Shown: positions 10,411-20,575, numbered from the stretch's first letter. The stretch is 64,000 bases of DNA from Doryteuthis pealeii (GCA_023376005.1 CM042179.1:23235752-23299751), one strand, 5' to 3'. Program-made: numbers and translations. Notes: generated by a model from the letters alone, not told the origin.

Positions 10411-10635
10411 ACAATTCTCATTTAACAATTTGGTATGCTATATTTATATTACTGGTTCATTTTTCATTGTTTTTTTGTTGTTTTTTTGTAGCATATCAAT
10501 TCTTTTAACAACATTTTAAAAATTACTCTAAAAAAAAGTTCTCCTGAAGATGATATAAGGTAGAAAATAGTTGGGAACAATTAAAATTTAAAAAGTAATT
10601 ACAAAGAAATATTCCTGTTGATCTTATCACTTTTG

Positions 10636-10637
<2 letters not shown>

Positions 10638-10689
<52 letters not shown>
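10638..10689. repeat. (TA)n microsatellite
   Basis: About 26 TA units adjoining a hammerhead-like element. Confidence 0.97.
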
Positions 10690-10694
<5 letters not shown>

Positions 10695-10719
10695 AATAAT
10701 ATTATTATTAGAGGAAAAA

Positions 10720-10765
10720 TAAAGTACCATGGTTTCAATCAAATTGAAATGATTTCTTCAGGACT
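10720..10765 (-). ncRNA. Hammerhead-like ribozyme motif
   Basis: Minus strand: CTGAAGA (10761-10755), stem AATCA / TGATT with an 8-base loop, GAA (10736-10734), palindrome ACCATGGT (10733-10726), then A. Stem II closes directly against the core with an A-U pair. Stem I partners do not pair at the first position, so it is probably a decayed copy. Assignment to the hammerhead class is inference from the consensus. Confidence 0.5.
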
Positions 10766-10802
10766 CTACCCTATGTTAACTAAGTCAATATATATATATA
10801 AG

Positions 10803-10890
10803 TGTTGTTATGGGTCCAACGGGAGAAAATTAAATATCTTATAAAAAAGAAGGTCCGCAAAATGGATTATGTTTTTAGAAAAAATCTTTG
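10803..10890 (+). mobile_element. F2 foldback outer arm, solitary
   Basis: ccaacgggagaaaattaaat followed by aaaaaagaaggtccgcaaaa is the outer arm of the large F2 element at 41466-41925. Flanked by TA repeats at both ends (10789-10800 and 10892-10920). Confidence 0.7.
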
Positions 10891-10920
10891 AAAATATATA
10901 TATATATATATATATATATA

Positions 10921-11240
10921 GACTCACAACAGCTTGACAAACTGTTTTTGATATTATCTAATGCCTTCAGGCAAGTAAAATAATCCTTTAACATATGGAA
11001 TTTAAATTTTAACTGTTAGAAATTGATTACTTTTACATGCCACATCACATTCACTTATAACTTTATTTTGTTTCTCCATTATTATAACTTACATTTTATA
11101 TTTTTAAACTTATAAATGATAGTAAGAATACTCAGAAGAGTCCTGGAGACCGGAAGGGACTTGCTGTCACTCAGACTCCTAATGCAGGCACAAAAAAAAA
11201 TACTTGCAAAGAGTGAAATAATAATGCATAAACTATTAAG
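10921..11240. other. Decayed hammerhead-like fragment and A/T-rich DNA
   Basis: The minus strand near 10943-10980 reads CTGAAGG ... ACAGTTTGTC, a possible hammerhead relic with a changed core. No gene. Confidence 0.4.
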
Positions 11241-11545
11241 AAAGGTTTATGATATGATCCTGCAAATTTGGATAAAATAATGTTTGAAAATGTCTGAAAT
11301 ATACAACAGTCATCAACTTTGTCACAAAAAAGCATTGAAAACTGAAAAGTAGAATTAGTAGCCGAAGGACACACCCTAGCCAAGGTAAAAATTCAAAGAG
11401 GCATCTTCCAGGGAGACTCATTATTGACAGTACTTTTAGAGCAATGATGCCACTATTATATACTTAGGAAATGCACAGAAGGCTACAAATTTACAAAATC
11501 ACAGAAAAAGATAAGCCACCTTATGTACATGGTTGATATTAAGAT
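11240..11545 (+). pseudogene. LINE-alpha reverse transcriptase, catalytic part (5' piece)
   Basis: In shifting frames it encodes YDMIPQIWI, HTLAKVKIQRGIFQGDSL and, at 11526-11537, YMVD, where the reverse-transcriptase catalytic box should read YMDD or YADD. The Asp-to-Val change plus frameshifts and stops show an inactive remnant. Homologous to the minus-strand copy at 58356-58742. Confidence 0.8.
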
Positions 11546-11559
11546 ATTGGCTTAAAAAG

Positions 11560-11945
11560 TAGCATCTTGATTTAACTCTTTCTCACTCTTTTTTTCTTTC
11601 TTTCCTTTTCATCTTTTCATTATGTTCGATTGAAACAGATTAACATTATCACTTCTGCACGCTCATCCTCTCTTCCATTCTTATTATATTTCTTCACTGT
11701 AGCATGACCTTTCTTTCTTTATAATAACAGAATGGTCCATTATTTAGCTGAAGTGTTGACACTGATCAGAAATAAGAATTTAGCGGATAAGCAACACCAA
11801 ATAATCAGATTTATGTTTTGGCATTTCATCTTGGACAATTGGGACAGTCTCATTTTTAACCAGATGGTGTTGCAGAATGATAACAGTCAGAAGATTAAGG
11901 AACCAGGGTATTAATATATAGAGTGGTGAAATTTACATAGATAAT
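11560..11945 (+). mobile_element. Insertion within LINE-alpha; CT-rich repeat
   Basis: Interrupts the LINE between its catalytic and thumb regions. Bases 11580-11790 (ggtccattatttagctga, gaaataagaatttag) recur inverted at 48240-48420 and 48990-49265, so part is a dispersed repeat. The MVHYLAEV frame occurs in both copies but has no recognisable family. Confidence 0.6.
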
Positions 11946-11949
11946 CTAC

Positions 11950-12262
11950 TGTCAAAGTGTAGTAATGGAATTTGGGATTGAAAAATGTGCCATACTTCTA
12001 ATGAAAAAAAAAAGGGGAGAAAAGAAACAATGGAAGAAATTAATCAATTAGGAAAGCATCAGAACACTTGCGGGGGAGGAATAGAATTACAAGTACCTGG
12101 GAATATTGGAAGTGGACACCATCAAGCAAACAGAAATAAAGTAAAAAAGAGTACCTAAGAAGAAGAACAAGAAAATCTCTTGAAACAAAACTCTGCTGCA
12201 GAAATCTCATCAAAGGAATAAGCACCTGAGAAGTTTCAGTTTGTAATATACTCTGGACCATT
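11950..12262 (+). pseudogene. LINE-alpha reverse transcriptase, post-catalytic part
   Basis: Encodes EFGIEKCAIL, YLGILEVDTIKQTEIK and ETKLCCRNLIKGIST in frames broken by insertions, typical of the segment after the YXDD box in this LINE type. Continues the piece at 11240 across an insertion. Confidence 0.75.
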
Positions 12263-12263
12263 A

Positions 12264-12482
12264 CAAAGTAAAGTCGTCGGAGTGGCCCTATGTCAGTATC
12301 AGCCGAAAAGTGAGGAAATCTATTCTGTTGTCACTAGTGCTAGATAAAGGAGATTGTTTTTGAATCTGAGGTGGGGATCCAGTCTTACCATCAGCTCCTC
12401 ACTTTACTGCACTGATCACTTTACTACTCATATGCTGAGTTGGCGAGGGCTGGTATAGAACCTGAAACCTTATGGTTACTAT
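12264..12482 (-). mobile_element. tSINE-1, 5' truncated
   Basis: Plus text taaagtcgtcggagtggccc through gctggtatagaacctgaaac; lacks the terminal tRNA half. Immediately followed by a second tSINE-1 in the same orientation. Confidence 0.8.
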
Positions 12483-12483
12483 G

Positions 12484-12746
12484 TAAGTAAAGTTGGTGGA
12501 GTGGCCTATTGTCGTTATCAGCCGAACAATGAGGGAGTCTATCCCCTTTTCGCTAGCACTAGACCAGAGGGAGTATTTTTTTCTGAGGTGGAGCGCCACA
12601 CCTACCGTCAGCTCCCCCATTTTACTGCACAAATCCGATTATACAATCTGTGCTACTCATACGCTGAGTTGGCAGGGACCAGTATCGAACTCAGAACCTT
12701 GGGATTCCAAGGCAAGTACCTACCGACTGAGCTAAACCAGCCCCTA
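12484..12746 (-). mobile_element. tSINE-1, nearly complete
   Basis: Ends at the right with the tRNA-like 5' head (minus strand GGTTTAGCTCAGTCGGTAGG, box A) and box B complement of cagtatcgaactc. The two 80-residue frames across it are incidental. Confidence 0.85.
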
Positions 12747-12837
12747 TAAACTTATGGTTAGTAGAAAACAATAAAAATTGGTACCGAAAGGAATTTCAGT
12801 ATTCCATCATAGTATTATTCTATTGTCCCCAATTTAT

Positions 12838-12965
12838 TGTTATCTGTACTACGTTTCAGCCGATATGCCCTCCGGCCTTCTTCAGGTATTTCTTTAGGGA
12901 CAATAGTTCGAATAACGCAGATAATACCAATCATCAAGCCTCATCTCAAACATTCAGAGAAATTG
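12838..12965. mobile_element. F1 element, collapsed foldback
   Basis: The minus-strand arm (CTGAAGAAGGCC ... GGCTGAAACG) is joined directly at about 12892 to a plus-strand distal arm (gggacaatagttcgaataac ... aacattcagaga). The loop seen in other copies is deleted. Stem II keeps pairing through a G-U (GGCC/GGCT). Confidence 0.7.
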
Positions 12966-13059
12966 GACCAAAATATTTAATATTTCGGATTGAACATCAT
13001 CACGAGTAAATGGATTGGGGTATTTTTCATTGAGCATGGGTAGACAAAGGTGCTTAAAT

Positions 13060-13630
13060 CTGGATTGATCTCTTCTTGCAATCTTATAATACTCAACTCA
13101 AATAAAAAACAACACGCGTGGAGAAATGGCCTACGTACGGCAGACGCTATTTATATTTGTCCCGTTTTTGTTACAGAATTCGTGGGTAGCCTACGAATTA
13201 TGTTTGTAAGTGTAGTTAAATGGATGGATTCTTGCAATGTTTCATATGCACTCTATTACACTTGCTTTTTTTTTGTTTTTTCAATTTCCTGATTCATTGT
13301 GTGAAGTCATTTACTACACTTAACTTAGTTTGGCACAAGACCACAATTATAGGACACCCAGTGAGAACCAACCTCATTAGTAATGGTGTGCTAGTTTCAG
13401 CTCATTAACCATTACTACTTACAAGGCACCCATATCTCATTTCATGAAGATAACTTACTTATGGCCGTGAATAAGAAATAAGATATACTCGTCTCTTTTC
13501 CTTTGTTGATAAATTATATAATCACATGATTTACTGTTGGAATTGGATTTCCCAATTTTCATGCTATTCGGTTCATTTCACTTACAAATTGATAAATAAT
13601 AAACTCCCTTTTAGAATCAGAAAACAGCTA
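13060..13630. other. Repeat shared with 2275-2345, otherwise unclassified
   Basis: 13105-13180 matches the 2275 region; nothing else recognised. The 80-residue frame 13050-13292 is not conserved with the other copy. Confidence 0.5.
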
Positions 13631-14045
13631 TATTAACCCTTTCACTGCATTGGTAGAGCATCTGACTAGGAACCACAAGATTCCTGGTTCAATACTGGCC
13701 CTCACCAACTCAGCATATGAGTAGCACAGGTATCTGTGTGGTAAAGTGGGGAGTTGATGGTAGGTGTGCTTGGTCTAGTGCTAGTGAAAAGGGGATAGAC
13801 TCTCTCACTGTTATGTTTATATTAACCCTTTCACTGCATTGGTAGAGCGTCCAACTAGGAACCACAAGGTTCCTGGTTTGATACCAACCTCACCAACTCA
13901 GCATACGAGTAGCACAGGTCTGTGTGGTAAAGTGGGGGAGTTGATGGTAAGTGTGCTTGGTCTAGTGCTAGTGAAAAGGGGATAGACTCTCTCAATGTCT
14001 GGTTGATACCGACTGTAGGCCATCCCAACAGCTTCACTTTTACTG
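13631..14045 (+). mobile_element. Two tandem tSINE-1 copies (189-bp unit)
   Basis: tattaaccctttcactgcat occurs at 13631 and 13820, each followed by a tRNA-like head (ttggtagagc, ggttcctggtttgatacc) and body. The first ends at ctctctcactgttatg, the second continues to the natural 3' end (cagcttcactttta). The shared non-SINE leader shows segmental duplication rather than two insertions. Confidence 0.8.
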
Positions 14046-14560
14046 TATAATTGAATTTCATGGTCATTTACATGATAATTTTTAATTATCCACCAAAAAA
14101 AAAATTGATACTGGGTCGGCAAGGGTTGGAACTCACTGAGGGTGTATCTGTATCTTGAAGTATAAGGAGAGTTTTTTTTTTTCTTTTTTTTTTCTTTTTT
14201 CAAACTTGTGGGGTGAATCTGTTAACAGTCATAAAATCTTCAGAGGATAAATCCACTTTCCACCACAAAAGAGATAAAAAGGTTGTTTTTTTTTAAATAA
14301 GAACATATTGAATTTGAAAAAAGGCTGCTTATTCCTCATTTACAAGCTGTTTTCTTTACAATGTAACAAATTTGAAAATCAATCAGTGAATCAATTAAAG
14401 TATCTACTGTTGCTTTAATAGTACCCACCATCTAAAAAATGAACAATCTAACCACTGCTTAACTTTGATGATCTAGCAGTAAGCAGCACTTTCAGCATGA
14501 CTTGAGAGAACTAAGTTTTAAAAAAACTGAGCCCACATTCAGAATGAATAAAACAAAATG
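14046..14560. other. A/T-rich DNA with a poly-T tract, no gene
   Basis: T-run at 14172-14200; no recognised repeat or coding domain. Confidence 0.5.
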
Positions 14561-14564
14561 TCTT

Positions 14565-14760
14565 CAGTATAACAAGGGTTGACATGCCATAAAATCCAAC
14601 CAACCAACCAATTCTTCTAGAATATATTGGTCAGTATAATTTTGCCACTTCCAGGATTTTTGCAACATATTCTTTTAACCTTGATATTCAACTTTTGAGT
14701 GGCACAAGCCTAACTCTGATAACAACTGGAGTGCCTGTTAGGGTCCCATTTATGAGTCAG
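14565..14760 (+). repeat. Shared SINE tail and E1 scrap
   Basis: gttgacatgccataaaatcc with CAACC repeats at 14578-14612, and gttagggtcccatttatg (E1 block) at 14738-14755. Confidence 0.55.
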
Positions 14761-14935
14761 GTTGGCCTAAAGTCAGTATCAGCCAATCAGTGAGGGAGTC
14801 TATCCCCTTTTCACTAGCACTAGACCAAGGAGATTGTTTTTATGCCTGCAGTGGAGCATCACACCCACCATCAGCTCCTTGTGCTACTTATACACTTAGT
14901 TAGCGAGGGCTGGTATCAAACTCTTTAACTTCTAG
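14757..14935 (-). mobile_element. tSINE-1, 5' truncated
   Basis: Plus text ggcctaaagtcagtatcagc through gcgagggctggtatcaaact; inserted at or near the E1 scrap. Confidence 0.75.
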
Positions 14936-15179
14936 GCATGAAATAACATAAATCAATTATCTATCTATCTAATCAATTAATTCAGTGACCCTGTTTAATT
15001 TAGTAATGATATTGACTTAGTCAAGTGTAAGGTAAGGTCCTGATTAAATCATTTAGATTGAGATCACTGTAGACCCTTAACTCTTTTCCACTTTTACTAT
15101 TACTATTATTGCTCTATGTTTTTTAATATATTGAACACATTTGGATCAGCGGATAAGGCTGATGACATTTGACATGGTA

Positions 15180-15387
15180 CTAAAAAAGAAAAGAAAAAAA
15201 AACCCGGGTAAGATATATGGAGGCCCTGCATTGCCCAATTGACAGGGCCCCCCTCTCTGCCTTGCTGGCATGATCCAAAGGAATTTGTCTGCAGGAGTTG
15301 CCAGATAGTGTTTTACTCTCTGAACTGCCTAACGGAGTCCTCAGTCGTGATTTCTGTCAGGGTTTTTTCCCTTAGCTTTTTCCTATC
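15180..15387 (+). mobile_element. Unclassified dispersed repeat (TGATCCAAAGGAA family)
   Basis: ctggcatgatccaaaggaat and ttttttcccttagctttttc match 24115-24335 and, more weakly, 25130-25290. No tRNA-like head or coding frame. Confidence 0.5.
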
Positions 15388-15560
15388 CAGAGGATACGAC
15401 ACAAGGTCAATTTCTTAAGCAGAGTTCAACAGGTTTGAATTCAGAGTTTTCCTTCTCCTAGACTGGTTACCTAGCCATGGTTAAATTTACCCATAGCTGG
15501 AGGGAGAGTAGGATTCATACCTTTCCCAAGGGTATTAGCACTAAGTGAAATGCAATTAGG
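15388..15560 (-). mobile_element. tSINE-2 copy
   Basis: Plus text ggatacgacacaaggtcaat, ccttctcctagactggttac and cctttcccaagggtattagc in family order; 5' head missing. Confidence 0.8.
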
Positions 15561-15785
15561 CAGCGGGGGTTATTCAGACTATTATGCGCCTGGATACCAA
15601 CCCAGGTATTTCTATGTTCTTGCATTAATGTGCTAGATGGCCGTTGAGCGAGAAGCTTCCTCCACCCTTTCACAGGTTTTGTTTTTCGTCCTGCTGGGTG
15701 TCTAGCCACCCTCCTCACCAGGCAAGCTTGGTGAGGGTACCAGTTTAGTCACCAATGATCTGACTATGAAACAGGTAGTACGGAG
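15561..15785. other. Unclassified, higher-GC segment between two SINEs
   Basis: The 67-residue minus frame (15515-15718) overlaps the SINE and is not convincing. No repeat match found by eye. Confidence 0.4.
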
Positions 15786-15787
15786 TT

Positions 15788-15945
15788 ACATAATACCCAT
15801 AGTGCTAATATCCTTGGAAAAGGTATGCATCCAGTTATGGGTAAATAGTAAGGCAGATTGGGCTCTTTAACCTTGGCCAGACAATTAGTCTATGAGAAGG
15901 AAAACTCTGAATTCAAACTCCACTTAAGAAAATCACCTTGTGTAG
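15788..15945 (+). mobile_element. tSINE-2 copy, 5' truncated
   Basis: taatacccatagtgctaata through ggaaaactctgaattcaaac; inverted relative to the copy at 15388. Confidence 0.75.
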
Positions 15946-16021
15946 CATCGTTAATTGTTTTATTTTCAAAGTTTCCTCTGGACATACATATACACATAAC
16001 TGCCCTTTATATATGTATAGA
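15946..16021 (-). mobile_element. Helitron 5'-end fragment
   Basis: Plus text gttaattgttttattttcaa through ccctttatatatgtataga ends exactly at the family 5' terminus (TC on minus strand), followed by T as expected for insertion between A and T. It abuts LINE-beta. Confidence 0.75.
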
Positions 16022-16109
16022 TTACCTCCCATCTCACAAACCAACCAAGTAAGATATAAATGAGCAAGACAAGCTGGGCACTACTGGAAAAGTAAGGATG
16101 AACTTATGG
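16022..16109 (+). pseudogene. LINE-beta fragment, 5' of a SINE
   Basis: Encodes LPPISQTNQVRYK, stop, ARQAGHYWKSKDELMADILL, the LINE-beta C-terminal region, up to the SINE insertion point. Continues at 16412. Confidence 0.75.
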
Positions 16110-16427
16110 CTGACATTCTCCTATATATATTCACCAGCCCCTCTGCATGAGGAGGATACGACACAAGGTCAATTTCTTAAGCGGAGTTTAACAGGTTTGA
16201 ATTCAGAGTTTTCCTTCTCCTAGACCGGTTACCTAACTAAGGTTAAAGAGCCCAGTCTGCCCTACTATTTATCCATAGCTGGAGGGAGAGTATGAATCAT
16301 ACCTTTCCCAAGGGTATTAGCACTAAGTGAAATGCAATTACCACATCCAGGATTTGAACTCTGGGTGACGAGTCCATTTCCCATGACTTTAACCATTACA
16401 CCACGCGCTTCCTGACATTCTCCTATA
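16110..16427 (-). mobile_element. tSINE-2, complete, with 16-bp TSD, nested in LINE-beta
   Basis: CTGACATTCTCCTATA occurs at 16110-16125 and 16412-16427, enclosing a 286-bp SINE. On the minus strand the 5' head has box A TGGTGTAATGGTTA (16403-16390) and box B GAGTTCAAATCC (16361-16350); the 3' end is a short TATATA tail. This copy defines the family boundaries and shows non-LTR-type retroposition. The body is nearly identical to the copy at 42410-42605, so both are young. Confidence 0.92.
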
Positions 16428-16460
16428 GACTTCTACTACATGGACACTTACATTCATATG
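16412..16460 (+). pseudogene. LINE-beta fragment, 3' of the SINE
   Basis: Resumes ctgacattctcctatagac and a recognisable catggacacttacattcatatg (cf. WTPTHGHA). Shortly afterwards homology fades. Confidence 0.6.
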
Positions 16461-16818
16461 GGTGTTCTGATAGATGACGATGACAATAAAAAAAAGATGA
16501 AATTTTGATTTTGAAATACCTCAATAACAAAAAAATGAGAGCATTCAGGAAAAAAAAATTCATATTTGAAATTAGTACATTGAAAATACTAGCAACAGAA
16601 AAGACCCTCCGGGCATCGTAAAATCATTTTTTGAAAGACATTGCCTGAGAGGATGGGAGTTAAAAATTCAATGTCAGAGGGTTTGTATCATAAGTAAGAC
16701 AAATCCTCATATTTATTAAAGGAGTAAAAAAAAAATAAAACAATTTGAAATGCATTTGGCATTTATTGAGTTATTTTCTTGAGTTTAATCAATTTGAGTA
16801 TATTTTTATAAGAGGTTA
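16461..16818. other. A/T-rich DNA, no gene
   Basis: A GATGACGATGACAAT stretch near 16476 resembles the (GAT)n tail seen after the LINE-beta copy at 43300, so the LINE probably ends there. The rest is unclassified. Confidence 0.45.
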
Positions 16819-17223
16819 TCTATACATATAAAGGGCAGTTGTGTGTATATGTATGTCTGGAGGAAACTTTGAAAATAAAACAATTATCGACAAAGTAATT
16901 ATATATATACAGATTAAATATCAACAGGGCTTGGTTTTTGAGAAAAACTAATAGAGATTTGATTTATATTTGTGAAGATAATTAGAAAATAAAATTTAAA
17001 TGATAACAGCATGGATTTTTTTTTCCATTTAATATTTTAGATAGTAGACATTAGCATTTCTTTTCAGAGTAGCTGGATCAATGCAAGGTCTATTTTTTTT
17101 ACATAGGGATTTAAATGGGGCATCCCACGAGGATTAAACTCACGATTCAGTAATAATGGATCTGCAGGACTAACTTTTAAAAAATCCCCCTCTACCCAGG
17201 TGACGCCGGGTAGCCGCTGCTAG
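16819..17223 (+). mobile_element. Complete non-autonomous Helitron
   Basis: Begins TC at 16819 right after A (ttA/TCTATACATATAAAGG) and ends CTAG at 17220-17223 right before T. About 10 bases upstream of the end lies the hairpin CTACCC...GGGTAG (17192-17213). TC...hairpin-CTRR inserted between A and T without duplication is the Helitron signature. 405 bp with no coding capacity, so it depended on a Rep/helicase elsewhere. Sister copies: 44765-45327 and 62234-62627. Confidence 0.9.
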
Positions 17224-17690
17224 TAGGATATACAGCTGCTTCCAAGATTTGTTCAAAACAACATTCAGCATCTTTGTGTTATTCCCATTTAGCTTTTTTT
17301 CCCAAGCATTTTGTTAGAATCCAAGTGATGCAACCATCTTGTTTAATGGTATATTATTTTTTAAATAGTTTGACTGACAAAACAAAAGACTCTCACAGTC
17401 TTCTTATTCTCTGTGATAAATTTATTTTTCCTCAAATTAACAAAAGTCCTGATGGAGATCTATTGAAACAGATTGAAACACTGCAGCGTTGGCAAAATAA
17501 ACATTTTGTTTAATGGTATATTATTTTTTAAATAGATTGACCGACAAAAGAAAATACTCTCACAGTCTTCTTATTCTCTGTGATAAATTTATCTTGACAC
17601 AGCTTGGAAGAATTCTCTTTTTCTATAATCAGTTCAGTGATATTTTGTCAGTCTATTCATGTTGCCTATCATTAGCAGGCTCAAAATTAG
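17224..17690 (+). repeat. 167-bp tandem duplication with hammerhead-like core
   Basis: gtttaatggtatattatttt occurs at 17341 and 17508, with the following 100 bases (actctcacagtcttcttatt) also duplicated. Between them lies the hammerhead-like motif described separately. Confidence 0.75.
17446..17493 (+). ncRNA. Hammerhead-like ribozyme motif
   Basis: Stem I GTC (17446-17448) / GGC (17491-17493); core CTGATGG (17449-17455; consensus CTGANGA, last base changed); A; stem II GATCT/AGATT (17457-17461, 17470-17474); GAA; stem III self-complementary ACACTGCAGCGT (17478-17489) with one A-C mismatch; T at the cleavage position. The core change should reduce activity. Confidence 0.5.
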
Positions 17691-18212
17691 GCTGGGGCTG
17701 TAGAATACTCCGACTGCACCTCTGCAGAGGGTAAGCCTCCCCATCCCCAATGGGACCACCTGTTGGCATTGGTGGTAACCCTTAATGTTTGAAGACAGGA
17801 TTGTGATGGTTGAGTGGTTATGATCTGGGTACTAAGTGGTCCTGTAACATATAACTCTACTTAGGCAGGTGGTCAGTGAGGCCCCATCTGATCAATCAAC
17901 TGGACAAGCCCTAGCAAGTATATGAGTGTCCCGACCATATTCTTCAAATTGCTCTTATGGCAAATAGCTCCATTTTATCATATAAGTGCTAGAAGGCATT
18001 GGCTGAGGGTCAACCACCAGTATTTATTGATACACATGAAATTGATGAAAATTATTTCTACCAAATTATCAATGCTCATGAAGTTAATGAAAATTAGTTA
18101 ATTCAATTTGAAGATATCAAGAATTTGAAACATAGAAACTTTTATCAAAATGAATTGATTCAGTATTAAATGACCTGAAAAGGGTTGATATGTGTAAAAC
18201 AAACAAACATTA
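17690..18212 (+). mobile_element. E1 retroposon, diverged
   Basis: gaatactccgactgcacctctgcag through gtgctagaaggcattggctg matches the first 300 bp of E1; the middle is replaced by A/T-rich sequence and the tail gggttgatatgtgtaaaaca closes it at about 18190. Confidence 0.65.
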
Positions 18213-18286
18213 AAATTAGGCTACAAGTTTGAAAGCACTTTTTTTTGAGAATTAACATCAACATACCTGAAATCAATACATAAGCA

Positions 18287-18366
18287 TCACCCCCCACACA
18301 CACACACACTCACATAAGCTTCTTCTTCTTCTTCTTCTTCTCTTCTTCTTCTTCTTCTTCTTCTTC
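18287..18366. repeat. (CA)n and (CTT)n microsatellites
   Basis: A short CACACA tract followed at 18319 by about 16 CTT units with one interruption. Confidence 0.93.
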
Positions 18367-18486
18367 AAAACCTTTTACCTTTTTTTCAGACTATTTTTTC
18401 CTGAAATTGTTTTATTGCATGTCATGTGTTGTTCAACCATAACAGCAAACAAAAAAAAAAAAAAAATAGGGCACATGATATGGCCG

Positions 18487-18625
18487 ATATATATACCCCC
18501 AACCTGTCTGCCATGGCTAGGATGTGACACAATGTCAATTTTTAAGCGGTGTAAAACTGGTTTTAATTTTTCTTGTTTTGGAATGGTTGCCTAACCAAGG
18601 CTAAAGAACCCAGTCTATCCTACTT
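18487..18625 (-). mobile_element. tSINE-2, 5' truncated
   Basis: Starts at its TATATA tail (18487-18495) then ggatgtgacacaatgtcaat and the diverged ggctaaagaacccagtctat. Confidence 0.7.
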
Positions 18626-18740
18626 GGTATTTACCTTGTACCCCACTTGTCCGGGTTAGGCACAAGGCCCTATTAATGTGGGACCACCCACAAACCAAAG
18701 CTCATGGGTGGCGGGTGAAAAATTGTGAAAAAAAACCCAC
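18625..18740 (+). mobile_element. GTATTTGCC-type repeat, partial
   Basis: ggtatttaccttgtacccca, then accaaagctcatgggtgg, matching 2970-3185. Joined to the end of a tSINE-2. Confidence 0.6.
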
Positions 18741-19450
18741 AGTGACAAGTATGCCAAAAGCTGTTGATTATTGAGGATGATGATGGAGACACCCTTTGGA
18801 TTTTTGCCAGGGCCCTTTGGCTGGGTTGTAGCCCTAATATCACTGGGTGCCAGACCTGTTTGCTTTGGATGACCCTACCAGGAACTCAAGTTCCCGAAAG
18901 CACTACCAAGATTAAACGGCCCTGCTGTGATGAGGAGAGGTTGGGTACTCTTTGAGGAATCTCTTAGACACAGATTCTTCTGTTAGGAATTCATCCCATG
19001 TTCTATACACATTATTGACACCATAAAAAAATCACTTGTGTTATTAATTTGCTAAGCTTCAGCTTAGTTAAACCCTTAGCCCCTGATTGGCTGATATTTG
19101 TACCACTACCTAGAAGTACATATACCCAAGCAGTCTGAATTCCCATTGGAGAATTTTCTATCATGTTATTGCCGATAAAATTTAATTGTATATGTTATAT
19201 ATATAAGTTTATTATTTTTTTAAATATATTCTAAAATATTGTAATTTTATATTTTGCATATAATTTTAATATTTTTAGATATATTCTAAATTGTCTATAA
19301 AATGTAACCTGTTATTTAACAGCATGCAAAGCTGTTAAATAACAAATTGCAATATTTTACATTTTCAGCTTGGATGCATTGTTTTGTCAATAGTCATCAA
19401 ATTCCTTTTTTTTTTCACCAATTTTTTTTTCCTTTTGTAGCATTTGAATT
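18741..19450. other. Unclassified; contains a 13-bp palindrome
   Basis: The 63-residue frame at 18764-18955 is in a higher-GC patch but matches nothing I know. At 19311-19343 GTTATTTAACAGC is perfectly inverted around a 7-base loop, nested within a looser palindrome. 19090-19120 (ctgattggctgatattt) then a TATA-like tacatatac look promoter-like but no transcript can be inferred. Confidence 0.45.
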
Positions 19451-19455
19451 TGAAT

Positions 19456-19975
19456 GATCCAAGAATACATTCCTATGATCTGAGATGTCTTAGAATATAG
19501 TCCCCTTGAGAGATCCAAGATATCTTAGAATATATTCCTATGATCTAAGATGTCTTACAGCATATTCCCATGATCTGAGATGTCAGAATATATACCCATG
19601 ATCCAAGCCGTCTTAGAATGTATTCCTATGATCCAAGATGTCTTAGAGCATATTCCCATGATCCAAGATGTCTTAGAGCATATTCCCATGATCCAAGATG
19701 TCTTAGAGCATATTCCCATGATCTAAGAGGTCTTAGAATATATTCCTATAATCCGAGATGTCTTAGAGCATATTCCTATGATCCTTAGAGCATATTCCTA
19801 TAATCCAAGAGGTCTTAGAATATTTCCTATAATCCAAGAGGTCTTAGAATATATTCCTATAATCCAAGAGTCTTAGAATATATTCCCAAGATGTCTTAGA
19901 GCATATTCCCATGATTCAAGAGGTCTTAGAATATATTCCTATAATCCGAAATATCTCAGAATATATATCCCTGTT
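19456..19975 (+). repeat. 30-bp minisatellite
   Basis: About 17 imperfect copies of a 30-base unit built on gatccaagatgtcttagagc plus atattcccat. The most homogeneous run is 19630-19720. Variation includes ggtcttag for gtcttag and truncated units near 19785 and 19880. Confidence 0.93.
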
Positions 19976-20065
19976 ATATTTTTGCTTTTGATAGTTTTTA
20001 ACCTGCTGATTCTAATTTCCAAAATGTTGCCATTTCTTTGTTTTCTCTCTTTCTCTTCCTTTTCC

Positions 20066-20070
<5 letters not shown>

Positions 20071-20125
<55 letters not shown>
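20071..20125. repeat. (CT)n microsatellite
   Basis: About 27 CT units within a longer pyrimidine-rich tract (20040-20200). The 128-residue SLSLSL frame is its artefact. Confidence 0.96.
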
Positions 20126-20129
<4 letters not shown>

Positions 20130-20284
20130 CCCTTTCATCTTTGCTTTTCTTTCTCCTTTCTTTTATTTATCTCCCCTCTCTCTTTCTCTCGCTCACTATT
20201 CCTTCATCATCATATCATAGGATAGTTTTAATACTTAATCCTATCCTTTTATTTTTTTCCCTGTCATCATCAATAATCTATAGA

Positions 20285-20529
20285 ATCATGGACTTGTTGC
20301 CCCGAGTTCAATTCCTGGATGTGGTGATTGCATTTCACTTAGCGCTAATACCCTTGGGAAAGGTATGAATCCTACTCTCCCTCCAGCTATGGATAAATGG
20401 TAGGGCAGACTGGGCTCTGTAACCTTTGTTAGGCAATCAGTCTAGGAGAAGGAAAACTCTGAATTCAAACCTGTTGAACTCCGCTTAAGAAATTGACCTT
20501 GTGTCACATCCTGCTCATGTGGAGGGGTT

Positions 20530-20572
<43 letters not shown>
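20285..20572 (+). mobile_element. tSINE-2 with (TA)n tail
   Basis: Head with box B gagttcaattcc, body, 3' block ggaggggttggtaaatatat and a (TA)n tail of about 18 units to 20572. Shows the usual SINE-to-microsatellite junction. Confidence 0.85.

Positions 20573-20575
<3 letters not shown>

Noticed and set aside
12690..12746. tRNA gene on the minus strand
   Set aside because: Same tSINE-1 head as elsewhere, with mismatched arms and a SINE body following.
19456..19975. CRISPR-like array with 30-bp repeats
   Set aside because: Continuous imperfect minisatellite; no spacers between units.
19982..20368. 128-residue Ser/Leu-rich frame
   Set aside because: Spans a CT microsatellite and then the head of a tSINE-2.
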